From contig NZ_SPDV01000069.1 in NCBI RefSeq assembly GCF_004564275.1, forward strand, positions 1-38,962: 38,962 bases of DNA. The letters run 5' to 3'. The DNA is from Sphingomonas parva (ex Maeng et al. 2020) (GTDB lineage: Bacteria; Pseudomonadota; Alphaproteobacteria; Sphingomonadales; Sphingomonadaceae). Within the stretch, counting starts at the first letter, position 1; each line of letters begins with the position of its first letter. A model generated the notes under the pieces. It saw only the letters and a list, made by a program, of their open reading frames with translations. It was not told the DNA's origin and ran no database searches. The position numbers and the translations under genes are program-made. Positions 5,428-13,947 of the stretch are shown one piece after another.

Positions 5428-6885
5428 TCAACGCGACCCGAATACGACGAGCTTCACTTTCTGACCGGGCGTGACGTTCGCATTTGCCGCCAGTCCATTG
5501 AGGACGCGGAAGCGTTCGACCTTGAGGTCGTTATAGGCCATGCGATTGGCGAGCGTCTGGACGGTGTCGGTCCGCCCGACCGTGACCACGTCGATCACCC
5601 GCGGCCGGATCGCCGCCGCCTCGCTGGCCGACAGACGCCCGACCGACTGAACCATCGAGGTGAACGGGCCAAGGCCGGATCCGGCCGGCGCGACCAACGC
5701 AAAGTGATAGGCGCTGTTCGAGTCCCACTGGTAGGCGAAGATGGTGAGATCGACCTGCCCCTGCTGGGTGGCGACTCGCGCCGTCGAATAGGCCGCGGGG
5801 ATGCCGTTCACCGTCGTGCTGCGCGGCTGCGACGCGTTCACCTGGGCGTTTTCGCCGACCACCGCGCGAAACGCCGCCGCCATATAGGTCGAAAGATCTC
5901 CGTTGAACGCGCCGCCCAGGAATTGCGCCTGGCCACGCTGGCCGACGATGCTGACCGCCCTGGCGCCGTTCTGCATGCCGTAGCCGTCCGGCACCGTGAA
6001 CCGCAGCTTGAGATCGGGGTGACTGAACGTGCGGCCGTCGATCACGCCCTGCTTGGGATCGTCATCGACCATGACGCCGTCGATCTGGGCGAGGAACTGG
6101 TCCCGGTTGCGCAGGCCGCCGGTGCGGCGGGTGGCCTGCGCCTGCTTGGTGGCACGGGTGACCCGGTCGGCGCTGAGCGGATGGGTTCGTGCCCAGCTCG
6201 GCGTCGAACGTTCGTCGTCCCGGCCCGCGGCCCGCGCCTCGAGCGAGGTCGCGGCGCCGAGCGAGCCGAGGAAGCTCGCCGAGGCCATCGGATCGTAACC
6301 GGCGGCAGTGATGTAGCGCACCCCGAGATCGTCCGCCTCGAGCTCCTGCTTGCGCGAGTAGCTGAGGAACATGCCCTGCGTCACGGTGCTGGCGAGCTGG
6401 CCGATCTGGCTCGATCCGGTGACCAGCGCGGCGCCGACGGCGAGGATCTGGCTGAGGAGCCCGGCGCGCTGGCGCTCCTTGCTGTGCTGGGCCGCGATGT
6501 GGCCGGCCTCGTGGCCGAGCACCGAGGCGAGCTCGGCTTCGTCGTTCATCAGCCCGACGAGCTGGCGGGTGACGTAGAGATAGCCGCCCGGCACGGCGAA
6601 AGCGTTCATCACCGGAGAGTTCAGGGTGGTGATCCGAAAGGCATTGGCGCCGCCGGTGATGTTCGTCTGCGCGGCGACCTTGGCGCCGACCGACCGAACA
6701 TAGGCCGAGCGCGCCGCATCGTCCTCGCCGCCGAACTCCTCGACGATCTGCGGATGCTGCTGCGCGGCCTCGGCGGCCGTGCTCTGGGAGATGCTGCGGG
6801 TCTTGCTCTGTGACTGCGCCGGCCCGGAGGCGAGCGCGATCATAGCGACCGAGGCGGACAAGGCCGCCAGCGCCTTGATCTTCAT
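5428..6885 (-). CDS. M48 family zinc metalloprotease with C-terminal LysM-like region
   Basis: The 485-aa precursor begins with a Sec signal peptide (MKIKALAAL to AQSQ, residues 1-25), so it is periplasmic. The M48 active site HEAGH is at 125-129, with a third ligand in ELEADD (Glu183), as in BepA/LoiP-type envelope proteases that degrade misassembled outer-membrane proteins. A central domain of unknown type (about 290-420) resembles a lipid- or protein-binding beta region. The last 60 residues (DTVQTLANRMAYNDL to the end) look like a LysM-type wall-binding module. GAAGGAG lies 8 bp upstream of the chosen ATG. A longer in-frame extension to 7239 would overlap accA and is rejected. The gene converges on the pilin genes. 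Confidence 0.9.
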   Translation of the reverse strand: MKIKALAALSASVAMIALASGPAQSQSKTRSISQSTAAEAAQQHPQIVEEFGGEDDAARSAYVRSVGAKVAAQTNITGGANAFRITTLNSPVMNAFAVPGGYLYVTRQLVGLMNDEAELASVLGHEAGHIAAQHSKERQRAGLLSQILAVGAALVTGSSQIGQLASTVTQGMFLSYSRKQELEADDLGVRYITAAGYDPMASASFLGSLGAATSLEARAAGRDDERSTPSWARTHPLSADRVTRATKQAQATRRTGGLRNRDQFLAQIDGVMVDDDPKQGVIDGRTFSHPDLKLRFTVPDGYGMQNGARAVSIVGQRGQAQFLGGAFNGDLSTYMAAAFRAVVGENAQVNASQPRSTTVNGIPAAYSTARVATQQGQVDLTIFAYQWDSNSAYHFALVAPAGSGLGPFTSMVQSVGRLSASEAAAIRPRVIDVVTVGRTDTVQTLANRMAYNDLKVERFRVLNGLAANANVTPGQKVKLVVFGSR

Positions 6886-6992
6886 CGAGGATACTCCTTC
6901 ACAAGACGATTCGTCGTCTCGAAGGAACACGGCACCCGGACCTAAGGTTCCTGCGTGCCGCCCCGCGCACCGCGGCGCAAGGCAGTCCGGAT

Positions 6993-7937
6993 CTAGGCGC
7001 CGATGGCGAGGTATTTGGCGCGACGCTCGGCGAGCAGCTGCTGCGGCGTGAGCGCCGCCAGGGCGTCGAGCTCCTCGCCGATCGCCCGCCCAAGGGCAGC
7101 GATCGCTTCCTCGGGACGGCGATGCGCGCCGCCCAAGGGCTCCGACACGATCCGATCGATCACCCCGAGCTGCTTCAGATCCGCCGCGGTGACCCGCATC
7201 GCTTCGGCGGCGTCGGGTGCGCGATCGGCGGTGCGCCACAGGATGGAGGCGCAGCCTTCGGGGGAGATCACCGCATAGACGCTGTGCTCGAGCATCAGCA
7301 CCCGATTGGCGGCGGCGATCGCGATCGCGCCGCCGCTCCCGCCCTCGCCGACGACGGCGGCGACCAGCGGCACGCCCAGCGACAGGCAGCGTTCGGTCGA
7401 GCGGGCGATCGCCTCGGCCTGGCCACGCTCTTCGGCCTGCACGCCGGGAAACGCGCCGGCGGTATCGACGAGGGTGACCACGGGAAGGCCGAACCGGTCG
7501 GCGAGCTCCATCAGCCGGATCGCCTTGCGATAGCCCTCCGGCTTGGCCATGCCGAAATTGTGCTTGAGGCGGCTCGCCGTGTCGTCGCCTTTCTCATGGC
7601 CGATGACGACCACCTTGCGGCCGCCGAGCTTGCCGAGCCCGCCGATAATCGCCTGGTCCTCGCCGAAATTGCGGTCGCCGGCCAGGGGCACGAAATCGTC
7701 GATCAGCGCGGCGACATAGTCCTTGAAGTGCGGCCGGTCGGGATGCCGGGCAACCTGGGTCTTCTGCCAGGGCGTCAGCCTCGCATAGATGTCGCGAAGC
7801 ATCTTTTCCGACTTGCCCTGCAGCCGGTCAATGTCCTGATCGATGTTGAGATCGGATCCCTCCGCGGTCTCCCGCAGCTCCTCGATGCGGGATTCCAGTT
7901 CGGCGATCGGTTTTTCGAATTCGAGATAGGTCGGCAT
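6993..7937 (-). CDS. accA: Acetyl-CoA carboxylase carboxyltransferase subunit alpha
   Basis: The 314-aa protein is the AccA subunit that, with AccD, moves carboxyl from carboxybiotin to acetyl-CoA to give malonyl-CoA for fatty-acid synthesis. It starts with the family-typical [18 protein letters not shown], followed by the [15 protein letters not shown] segment and the crotonase-fold core with [20 protein letters not shown] and [12 protein letters not shown], which form the CoA-binding and oxyanion region. I start at the ATG with complement 7935-7937; a start 13 codons further upstream lacks similarity. No strong ribosome-binding sequence is visible. The partner accD is at 31998-32849 on the other strand, an arrangement usual in alphaproteobacteria. 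Confidence 0.97.
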   Translation of the reverse strand: MPTYLEFEKPIAELESRIEELRETAEGSDLNIDQDIDRLQGKSEKMLRDIYARLTPWQKTQVARHPDRPHFKDYVAALIDDFVPLAGDRNFGEDQAIIGGLGKLGGRKVVVIGHEKGDDTASRLKHNFGMAKPEGYRKAIRLMELADRFGLPVVTLVDTAGAFPGVQAEERGQAEAIARSTERCLSLGVPLVAAVVGEGGSGGAIAIAAANRVLMLEHSVYAVISPEGCASILWRTADRAPDAAEAMRVTAADLKQLGVIDRIVSEPLGGAHRRPEEAIAALGRAIGEELDALAALTPQQLLAERRAKYLAIGA

Positions 7938-8020
7938 AAGCGCACGGGGGTTAGGGCCGCCACGCCGTTCCGTCAACGCGCTGGCAGCGTGCAGGATCGA
8001 TATACCTTGCGGCGCACAGT

Positions 8021-8051
8021 ACTATGTGTCATACAGTGTGTGACACAGAGT
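8021..8051. promoter_or_regulatory. 31-bp dyad, candidate PadR operator
   Basis: The arms ACTATGTGTCA (8021-8031) and TGACACAGAGT (8041-8051) are inverted repeats with one mismatch; the inner 7 bp (TGTGTCA/TGACACA) are perfect. It ends 12 bp before the padR start codon, overlapping or just following the promoter. This is the usual place for PadR autorepression, and the size suits a winged-helix dimer. Confidence 0.6.
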
Positions 8052-8063
8052 GAAGGACTGCCG

Positions 8064-8405
8064 GTGCCGGTCGGGGACGATCTCTTCGAGAAGCTGCGGG
8101 TGGAGCTGCGTCGCGGCTCCCTGATCCTGGCCGTGCTCGGGGCGCTGCGCGAGGAACGCTACGGCTACACCTTGCGGGCGTCGCTGGAGCAGGCCGGCCT
8201 GCCGATCGAGGAAGGCGCGCTCTACCCGCTCCTTCGCCGGCTCGAGGCGCAAGGCCTGCTCGCGAGCGAATGGCGGGAGGAAGCACGACGCAACAAGCGC
8301 TTCTATCGGCTCACCACCGACGGCGAGGCCGTGCTGGCGCAGCTGCTCGCCGAATGGAACGCGATTTCGGAGTCGATCCTCCGCCTGACCGAAAGGAAGA
8401 TGTGA
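8064..8405 (+). CDS. PadR family transcriptional regulator
   Basis: A 113-aa winged-helix repressor with the PadR pattern: ELRRGSLILAVLGALREERYGYTL at the N-terminus, IEEGALYPLLRRLEAQGLLASEW as recognition helix and wing, and a C-terminal dimerisation helix. GTG 8064 is chosen because GAAGGA lies 6 bp upstream and the protein then starts just before the conserved region; a much longer in-frame ORF upstream is antisense to accA. The stop overlaps the start of the next gene (TGATG), typical of padR/HAAS two-gene cassettes. The PadR protein usually represses both genes and responds to envelope or small-molecule stress. The dyad at 8021-8051 is its likely operator. Confidence 0.9.
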   Translation: MPVGDDLFEKLRVELRRGSLILAVLGALREERYGYTLRASLEQAGLPIEEGALYPLLRRLEAQGLLASEWREEARRNKRFYRLTTDGEAVLAQLLAEWNAISESILRLTERKM

Positions 8406-9376
8406 TGGACCTGCTGGACCGCTATCTGGCGGCAATCCGCCGCAATCTGCCGCGCGACAGGGCCGACGACATCGTCGACGAGCTGGCCGACGAGCTCGAA
8501 AGCCGCCGCGAGGAACGCGAGCATGATCTCGGGCGACCGCTGACGCCGGACGAGACGAGCGCCATGCTGCGCTCGTTCGGCCATCCCCTGACGATCGCCG
8601 CCCGCTACCGCTCCCACCAATATCTGATCGGGCCGCAGGTCTTCCCATTCTATCAGCTGGTCATGAAGGTCGTGCTCGCGATCGGCGGCGCCCTGCTGAT
8701 CGCCGCCGCCGGTATCGGGCTCCTGTTGCAGGATCGCGACCTCCTCCAGACGCTGCTGCAGATGGCCGGCGATCTGTGGCTGTTCTTCCTCGCCGCCATG
8801 GCGATCGTCACCTTCATCTTCGCGATGCTCGAACGCCAGGGCTTTCCCGCGGACCACCTGGCGCGCTGGCGACCCGAGCAGCTGCCGGATCTCACCGACA
8901 GGCCGCAGAGCCATTGGGAATCGGCGCTCGAGATCGGCTTCGGCATCGCCTTCCTGCTGTGGTGGATCGGCGCCGTCACGCTTCCTTCGTTCGGCGGCAA
9001 CGGCATGCGGATCGCAGCGGCGCCGGTGTGGGACGCCTTCTTTCACCCGATCCTGGCGCTGATGATCGTCCAGCTCGCGCTGAACGTGATGAAGCTGGTC
9101 CGGCCGCGTTGGAAGACGGCGCAGAGCCTCCTCACCATCGTCACTTCGGCCGCGACCCTGGTGATCGTCGCCGGTGTCTACCGGGCCGGCAAGTGGATCA
9201 TCGTCGAAGACGGTGCGAGCAATTCGGCCGCGACCGCGGAGATTGAAGCGAGCGTCAATCTCGCGCTCGAGATCGCGCTCGCCGTGGTGGCGGTCCTGAT
9301 GATCCTCCAGGCGCTTGGCGAGCTGTGGAAGCTCGTCCGGACTACCGGCGGCCGGACTGCCGCGCGGCGGATCTAG
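8405..9376 (+). CDS. HAAS-type (DUF1700-like) integral membrane protein, PadR partner
   Basis: The 323-aa protein begins with a cytoplasmic helical domain (residues 1-70; DRADDIVDELADELESRREERE, then LGRPLTPDE and LRSFGHPLTIAARYR) of the HAAS/DUF1700 type that accompanies PadR regulators. It continues with about six or seven transmembrane segments at roughly 85-110, 120-140, 178-195, 210-235, 245-265 and 285-310. ATG 8405 overlaps the padR stop. In such pairs the membrane protein is thought to sense the envelope and act on the regulator; this is inferred from gene pairing. The stop overlaps the xerD stop on the opposite strand by 4 bp. Confidence 0.8.
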   Translation: MDLLDRYLAAIRRNLPRDRADDIVDELADELESRREEREHDLGRPLTPDETSAMLRSFGHPLTIAARYRSHQYLIGPQVFPFYQLVMKVVLAIGGALLIAAAGIGLLLQDRDLLQTLLQMAGDLWLFFLAAMAIVTFIFAMLERQGFPADHLARWRPEQLPDLTDRPQSHWESALEIGFGIAFLLWWIGAVTLPSFGGNGMRIAAAPVWDAFFHPILALMIVQLALNVMKLVRPRWKTAQSLLTIVTSAATLVIVAGVYRAGKWIIVEDGASNSAATAEIEASVNLALEIALAVVAVLMILQALGELWKLVRTTGGRTAARRI

Positions 9377-10299
9377 ACCGGGGAGCCCCCGCTCCCCTGC
9401 TCCCGCCGCGCGACCGGGACGTCGGCAAGCGGATGACGGCTGTTGACCAAGTCGACGAGGCGGCGGCTGTCGACATGGGTGTAGATCTGGGTGGTAGCGA
9501 TGTCGGCATGGCCGAGCAGCAGCTGCAGCGCCCTGAGATCGGCGCCGCCCTCGAGCAGATGGGTGGCGAAGGCGTGGCGCAGGACGTGCGGGCTGATCCG
9601 CTCTGGCGGAATGCCCGCACCGGCGGCGAGCTCGCGGACCAGCTGGTAGAGCCGCATCCGGCTGAGATGCTTCTTGCCGGAGGGGAACAGCCACAGGCTG
9701 TCGCGCGGAACGTGCTCGGCCCAGGCCGCGACCGCCGCCTGCGCCCGATCGGAGATCGGCACCAGCCGCTCCTTCGCGCCCTTGCCGCGCAGAATGAGAA
9801 AGGGGCGGCCCGGCTGCAAGGCGTGGCGCGGCAGGGAGACGAGCTCGGTCGCGCGCAGGCCCGAGCCGTAGAGCAGCTCGACCAGCGCGGTGAGTCGCAG
9901 CGCGAGGGCGCCGCCCTCCCCCCGGCGCCTTTCGAGCTCGGCGAACAAAGCGTCGATCGCCTGATGGTCGAGGATTTTGGGCAAAGGGCGGCGCCCGGTC
10001 GGCCGCGGCAGGGCTGCCGAGGGATCGTCCTGGCGCATGCCCTCGTCGTGCAGAAAGGCGTAGAAGCGGCGCAGCGCCGCCGCCTTGCGCGCGACCGTGG
10101 CCGGGCGCAGCGGCATCCAGGCCTCGGCGAGGCGCTGGAGATCGTCGGATCCGGCGCCGGCGAGGCCGCTCTCGAGCAGCTCCGAGGCGCCGCGCAGATC
10201 CGCCTCGTAGGCGAGCAGAGTGTTGCGTGCGGCCCCGGCCTCCGCCGCCATCATCTCGAGGAAGGCAGCGATGAGCTGCCTGTCCCCTGCAAGGCTCAC
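9373..10299 (-). CDS. xerD: Tyrosine recombinase XerD
   Basis: The 308-aa tyrosine recombinase has an N-terminal SAM-like core-binding domain (residues 5-90) and a catalytic domain with all key residues: Arg149 (YGSGLRATE), Lys173 (RGKGAKER), His238 and Arg241 (SPHVLRHAFATH), His264 (LLGHADIATT) and nucleophile Tyr273 (QIYTHVD). Numbering is close to E. coli XerD. With XerC and FtsK it resolves chromosome dimers at dif. It sits next to aroK/aroB rather than to phage or integron genes, which supports a core XerD and not a mobile-element integrase. The start overlaps the stop of the 599-aa gene upstream by 4 bp, indicating a shared transcript. Confidence 0.93.
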   Translation of the reverse strand: MSLAGDRQLIAAFLEMMAAEAGAARNTLLAYEADLRGASELLESGLAGAGSDDLQRLAEAWMPLRPATVARKAAALRRFYAFLHDEGMRQDDPSAALPRPTGRRPLPKILDHQAIDALFAELERRRGEGGALALRLTALVELLYGSGLRATELVSLPRHALQPGRPFLILRGKGAKERLVPISDRAQAAVAAWAEHVPRDSLWLFPSGKKHLSRMRLYQLVRELAAGAGIPPERISPHVLRHAFATHLLEGGADLRALQLLLGHADIATTQIYTHVDSRRLVDLVNSRHPLADVPVARREQGSGGSPV

Positions 10300-12095
10300 A
10301 GCCGAGTCATCGCCTCGGCGGCGATCATCCGCGCTTCATAGTCGAGCCCCACCTGACGCAGCGCTCTCAGCATCTGGTAGAGATGGTGCGGAGGAACGCC
10401 CTGCCACCCGCCGGTCTGCATCCCGACCGCCGCAAGCAGGGCAACGGTGCCCGGCTGACGGTTGCGCGCGGCGGCGGTGATCATCTGCGCCCAGCGGCTG
10501 CGCGGCGCCGGATCGACGCCGAGCGACGCCGGATCCTCGAGCCGTCCCAGCCCCGCGAGCGCCGCCACCAGCATGCGACCGCGATGGCCGCCGTCACGAT
10601 CGACGAACGCCTCGACGCGGCTGCGGCTGACGTCCACCACCGGCCTCGGCGTTCCGACGGCGAGAATCGACCAGGCGCGGTCGCCGTCGTCGCCCATCGC
10701 ATCGACGATCCGTCCCCAGCGGGAGGCACGCCGATCGAAGCCTGCGCTCATCGCCGAGGCGATCAGGTCCTCGGCGCGATTCGACTGCGATTCGAGCGCC
10801 GGCACCTCGGCGGCCGCCGCAGCGGTGAGGATCAGCCGGCCGTAGCGATCGCCGCCGATCTCCTCGTCGCCCCACAGATCCCGCATCGCGCCGATCCGGG
10901 CGCCGTAGGTTGGCGAGGCATACGCACGGCGCAGGCGCCCGGCCACGCTCGCCTCGATCTCGGAAGGATCGGTCGCGTCGCCGACGAGGCTGTGGATGTC
11001 GACCAGCGCGGCGTTGGAGAAGACGCCGATGGTCGCGGCATCCTGGGCGGATTTCAACCGCTGCTCGATCGGGATCATCGGCGCCTGGGCTTCCCAGGCG
11101 CGAACGTGCGGACCGGCGCTGCGCATCAGCGCATCGGGGATCTTGAGCCCCGTCGCGCTGGCCAGGCCGAAGCGCCAGCTGTTGACGCTGTCCACCCCGT
11201 CCCACTGGATGGTGACCGCGCGGCGGGTGTTCGTCCCGGCGCCGACCACCTTCTCCGCCAGCAGCAGATCGATCGTCTCGCCCATCCGGCGGCGCTGCTG
11301 ATCGATCAGCGCGCTGGCCCGCGCGGCATCGCCGCTGAGGGCCGCGCACATCGCCTCGGCGAGAGGCCAGAAGCGCTCCTCGCTCACCGCCTTGCCCGGT
11401 CCGACCAGCGGACACAGAGCGGCGGGATCGGCCGTGGCCAGCGCCGTCTGCACGGCGACCGTGAACATCCGCGGCGTATATTGATCGACGTCGATCGCCT
11501 GGACGAGCATGCGGGCGCTGTCCGCCTCCCCCATGCGGAGCAGCAGCCAGGCGCGCTCGGCGACCCAGTCCACCTCGTTGACCTGGCGGGGGGCCGGAAC
11601 CTCCGAGAGCAGGGCGCGGCGGAGCAGGATCGACGTCCAGCGCGACGGCAGCGGCGCATCCAGCCGCCCCATCAGGCTGGTGAGGAGGCGCCCGTGCGCG
11701 CTGCCGAACGCGTTGAAGCCCAGCCCCCAGTTCTCCGCCCGGAGAGGCCCGACGATGTTGGTCGGACGGCGCGATTCCTCGGGAATCTCGATCGGCGGCA
11801 CGATCTCCTGCGCCGCGAGATCCTCGAGATCCTCGACGGCGGCATTCTCGATCACCGGCCGGTCGCTGGCGGCGACGCTCGGCTCCGCCGCCACGGGCGG
11901 CAGGGCATTGCCGGCCGGAGCGCCCGATTCCTCGGTGTCCGGCGACGGCGGCGCAGGCGTCGGCGCGGTGTCCTGATCGCCGAAGCCGGGCGGCAGCAAC
12001 GGCTCGGGCGTCTCGCGCTGCCCGAGCGCCGGGAGGGCGAACCCGAGGCCGGCGACGCCGGCCAGCAGCAGGATCTTACTTCGCCAGCGCTTCAT
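10296..12095 (-). CDS. Uncharacterised exported protein with helical repeat-like body
   Basis: The 599-aa protein has a signal peptide (basic MKRWRSK, hydrophobic core to ALPALG, residues 1-25), a Pro/Ala-rich acidic linker of about 90 residues, then a mainly alpha-helical body with TPR-like stretches (VAERAWLLLRMGEADSARML; AVQTALATADPAALCPLVG). It is therefore probably periplasmic or membrane-tethered and may bind proteins. I do not recognise a named family. It lies between the 59-aa membrane-protein gene, whose 3' end it overlaps by 20 bp, and xerD, which it overlaps by 4 bp, so the three form one minus-strand operon. The position between aroK and xerD seems to be kept in sphingomonads, suggesting a conserved but undescribed function. 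Confidence 0.9.
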   Translation of the reverse strand: MKRWRSKILLLAGVAGLGFALPALGQRETPEPLLPPGFGDQDTAPTPAPPSPDTEESGAPAGNALPPVAAEPSVAASDRPVIENAAVEDLEDLAAQEIVPPIEIPEESRRPTNIVGPLRAENWGLGFNAFGSAHGRLLTSLMGRLDAPLPSRWTSILLRRALLSEVPAPRQVNEVDWVAERAWLLLRMGEADSARMLVQAIDVDQYTPRMFTVAVQTALATADPAALCPLVGPGKAVSEERFWPLAEAMCAALSGDAARASALIDQQRRRMGETIDLLLAEKVVGAGTNTRRAVTIQWDGVDSVNSWRFGLASATGLKIPDALMRSAGPHVRAWEAQAPMIPIEQRLKSAQDAATIGVFSNAALVDIHSLVGDATDPSEIEASVAGRLRRAYASPTYGARIGAMRDLWGDEEIGGDRYGRLILTAAAAAEVPALESQSNRAEDLIASAMSAGFDRRASRWGRIVDAMGDDGDRAWSILAVGTPRPVVDVSRSRVEAFVDRDGGHRGRMLVAALAGLGRLEDPASLGVDPAPRSRWAQMITAAARNRQPGTVALLAAVGMQTGGWQGVPPHHLYQMLRALRQVGLDYEARMIAAEAMTRL

Positions 12096-12255
12096 TGGTC
12101 ACGTCCTGCTCGACCTTCTGGGTCGGCACCTCGGTGTCGACGGTGCTGAGCCAGACGAGAAAGCCGATCAGAAGCACGACCAGGGTGAGGAGGATCATCG
12201 GCAGCCGCGACTTGCGACGGCGCGCCGGTGCAAAGGAGGAAGAGGATCTGCGCAT
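12076..12255 (-). CDS. Small single-pass membrane protein, unknown function
   Basis: A 59-aa protein with a basic Ser/Arg-rich N-terminus (MRRSSSSFAPARRRKSR), one hydrophobic helix at about 20-41 and an acidic tail of 18 residues, consistent with a bitopic inner-membrane protein with its tail in the periplasm. The stop is inside the start of the 599-aa exported-protein gene (20-bp overlap), so the two are almost certainly coupled. Its ATG (complement 12253-12255) overlaps the proposed aroK start on the other strand. The tail and the 599-aa protein could interact, but this is only inferred from position. Confidence 0.65.
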   Translation of the reverse strand: MRRSSSSFAPARRRKSRLPMILLTLVVLLIGFLVWLSTVDTEVPTQKVEQDVTNEALAK

Positions 12256-12865
12256 GGCCGGCCTTTTGCCCCAGGAGACCGCGCCATGTATAGCCCCCGA
12301 AGCCATGGAGCATGCGTTTCCCCGCCCCGACCGCTCGATCGTGCTCGTCGGCCTGATGGGCGCGGGCAAGTCGACCGTGGGAAAGCGGCTCGCCCGCAAG
12401 CTCGGCCTCCATTTCCTCGATTCGGACGAGGAGATCGAACGCGCCGCGGACCGCACCATCTCCGAGATCTTCGAGCATTTCGGTGAGGCAAGCTTTCGCG
12501 ACGGAGAGCGCCGGGTGATCGCGCGCCTGATCGGCGGCGTGCCGAAGGTGATCGCGACCGGCGGAGGCGCCTTCATGGATCCGCGGACCCGGGAATTGAT
12601 CCTCGAACGCTGCATCGCCGTCTGGCTCGACGCGGACATCACCACGCTCGCCGACCGCGTCCGGCGGCGCGATCACCGTCCGCTGCTCGCCGGCAAGAAC
12701 CCGGTCGAGGTCCTCCAGGGCCTCGCCGCGGTACGCAACCCGGTCTATGCGCTCGCCCATCATCACGTCCGCAGCGAGGCGCTGCCGCACGAGCGGACGG
12801 TGGATCAGATCATCGCCGCGCTTCGCGCTCGTGAGGACGGCTCAGGACAAGGAAAAGCCGGTTGA
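12254..12865 (+). CDS. aroK: Shikimate kinase
   Basis: This enzyme phosphorylates shikimate at the 3-hydroxyl with ATP. The P-loop GLMGAGKST is at residues 33-41, followed by the shikimate-binding DSDEEIE, SFRDGERRV and GGGAF motifs and the lid Arg in RRDHRPLLAG. Two starts are possible. ATG 12254 (203 aa) has a purine-rich AGGAGGAAGAGG upstream and is used here; ATG 12305 (186 aa) gives a more standard length but a poor ribosome-binding site. The gene is divergent from, and overlaps the first codon of, the 59-aa gene. aroB follows with overlapping stop/start, so the two shikimate-pathway genes are cotranscribed. Confidence 0.92.
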   Translation: MAGLLPQETAPCIAPEAMEHAFPRPDRSIVLVGLMGAGKSTVGKRLARKLGLHFLDSDEEIERAADRTISEIFEHFGEASFRDGERRVIARLIGGVPKVIATGGGAFMDPRTRELILERCIAVWLDADITTLADRVRRRDHRPLLAGKNPVEVLQGLAAVRNPVYALAHHHVRSEALPHERTVDQIIAALRAREDGSGQGKAG

Positions 12866-13947
12866 GGCGAGTCGACGTCGGACTTGGGGAACGCAGCTAT
12901 CCGATCCTGATCGAGAACGGCCTGCTCGACCGCGCCGCGGAGATGCTCGCGCCCTACGCGCGAGGCCGCCGCCTGATCGTCGTCGCCGACGAGCAGGTCT
13001 GGGCGCAGCAAGGCGGGCGGATCGAAGCGAGCGGCCTGGACGTCACCGCGCTAACCGTTCCGGCCGGCGAGAGCAGCAAGAGCTGGGATGTCCTGGCCGG
13101 GCTCGTCGATCGGCTGCTCGCCCTGGAGGTGGAGCGGAGCGACCATCTCATTGCCTTCGGCGGCGGCATGGTCGGGGACCTCACCGGCTTCGCTGCCTCG
13201 ATCCTGAAGCGGGGCTGCCCGTTCGTGCAGGTGCCGACCACCCTCCTCGCCCAGGTCGATTCCTCGGTCGGCGGCAAGACGGCGATCAACGCGCCCGCCG
13301 GCAAGAACATGGTCGGCAGCTTCCACCAGCCGGCCGCCGTGCTCATCGATCCGTCGACCCTGGAGACCCTCGATCCGCGCCAGCTTCGCGCCGGCTATGC
13401 CGAAGTCGTGAAATACGGGCTGATCTCGGATCCGCATTTTTTCGCCTGGTGCGAATCGCACGGCGCCGCATTGCTCGCCGGCGAGAGGGAGGCGCGGCTG
13501 CACGCGATCGAGACATCGGTTCGCGCCAAGGCGGCGATCGTCGGCGAGGACGAACGGGAGACGAGCGGGCGGCGCGCCCTGCTCAACCTCGGCCATACCT
13601 TCGGCCACGCCTTCGAGGCCGAGGCGGGCTTTTCGGACCGGCTGCTCCACGGCGAGGCGGTCGCGCTCGGCATGGCCCTCGCCTTCCGTTTCTCGGCGTC
13701 GCGCGGCCTCTGCCCGGCCGAGGAGGCGGCACGGGTCGAAGCCCATCTCTCGGCGGCGGGGCTGCCGGTGCGCAGCGCGCTGGGGACACCGGCAAGCCTC
13801 GTCGCCCACATGGCGCATGACAAGAAGAAGACCGGCGGCCGCGTCCCCTTCATCCTGGCACGCGGCATCGGCCAAGCGTTCGTCGACGCCACCGTCGAGC
13901 TGGCGGAGGTGGAGCGCTTCCTCGAGGAATGGCGCGCCGGGGCTTAG
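12862..13947 (+). CDS. aroB: 3-dehydroquinate synthase
   Basis: The 361-aa enzyme converts DAHP to 3-dehydroquinate using NAD+ and a divalent metal. Diagnostic segments are FGGGMVGDLTGF (NAD binding), VPTTLLAQVDSSVGGKTAIN, KNMVGSFHQP, AEVVKYGLI and the metal-ligand region NLGHTFGHAFE with LLHGEAVALGM. The start is taken as TTG 12862, overlapping the aroK stop (TTGA) with AAGGAAAA upstream; no ATG or GTG gives a full N-terminus. Coupling to aroK would keep the two shikimate-pathway enzymes at similar levels. The 3' end overlaps the converging antiporter gene by 4 bp. Confidence 0.95.
   Translation: MRRVDVGLGERSYPILIENGLLDRAAEMLAPYARGRRLIVVADEQVWAQQGGRIEASGLDVTALTVPAGESSKSWDVLAGLVDRLLALEVERSDHLIAFGGGMVGDLTGFAASILKRGCPFVQVPTTLLAQVDSSVGGKTAINAPAGKNMVGSFHQPAAVLIDPSTLETLDPRQLRAGYAEVVKYGLISDPHFFAWCESHGAALLAGEREARLHAIETSVRAKAAIVGEDERETSGRRALLNLGHTFGHAFEAEAGFSDRLLHGEAVALGMALAFRFSASRGLCPAEEAARVEAHLSAAGLPVRSALGTPASLVAHMAHDKKKTGGRVPFILARGIGQAFVDATVELAEVERFLEEWRAGA

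Noticed and set aside
5704-6813. 369-aa plus-strand frame opposite the M48 protease
   Set aside because: Low-complexity Arg/Asp-rich translation; the minus strand has the HEAGH protease with signal peptide.
6886-7239. N-terminal extension of the M48 protease
   Set aside because: It would overlap accA and place the signal peptide internally; GAAGGAG marks the shorter start.
9373-10299. Integrase of a mobile element
   Set aside because: Length, residues and the aroK/aroB context fit chromosomal XerD; no attachment sites or phage genes are present.
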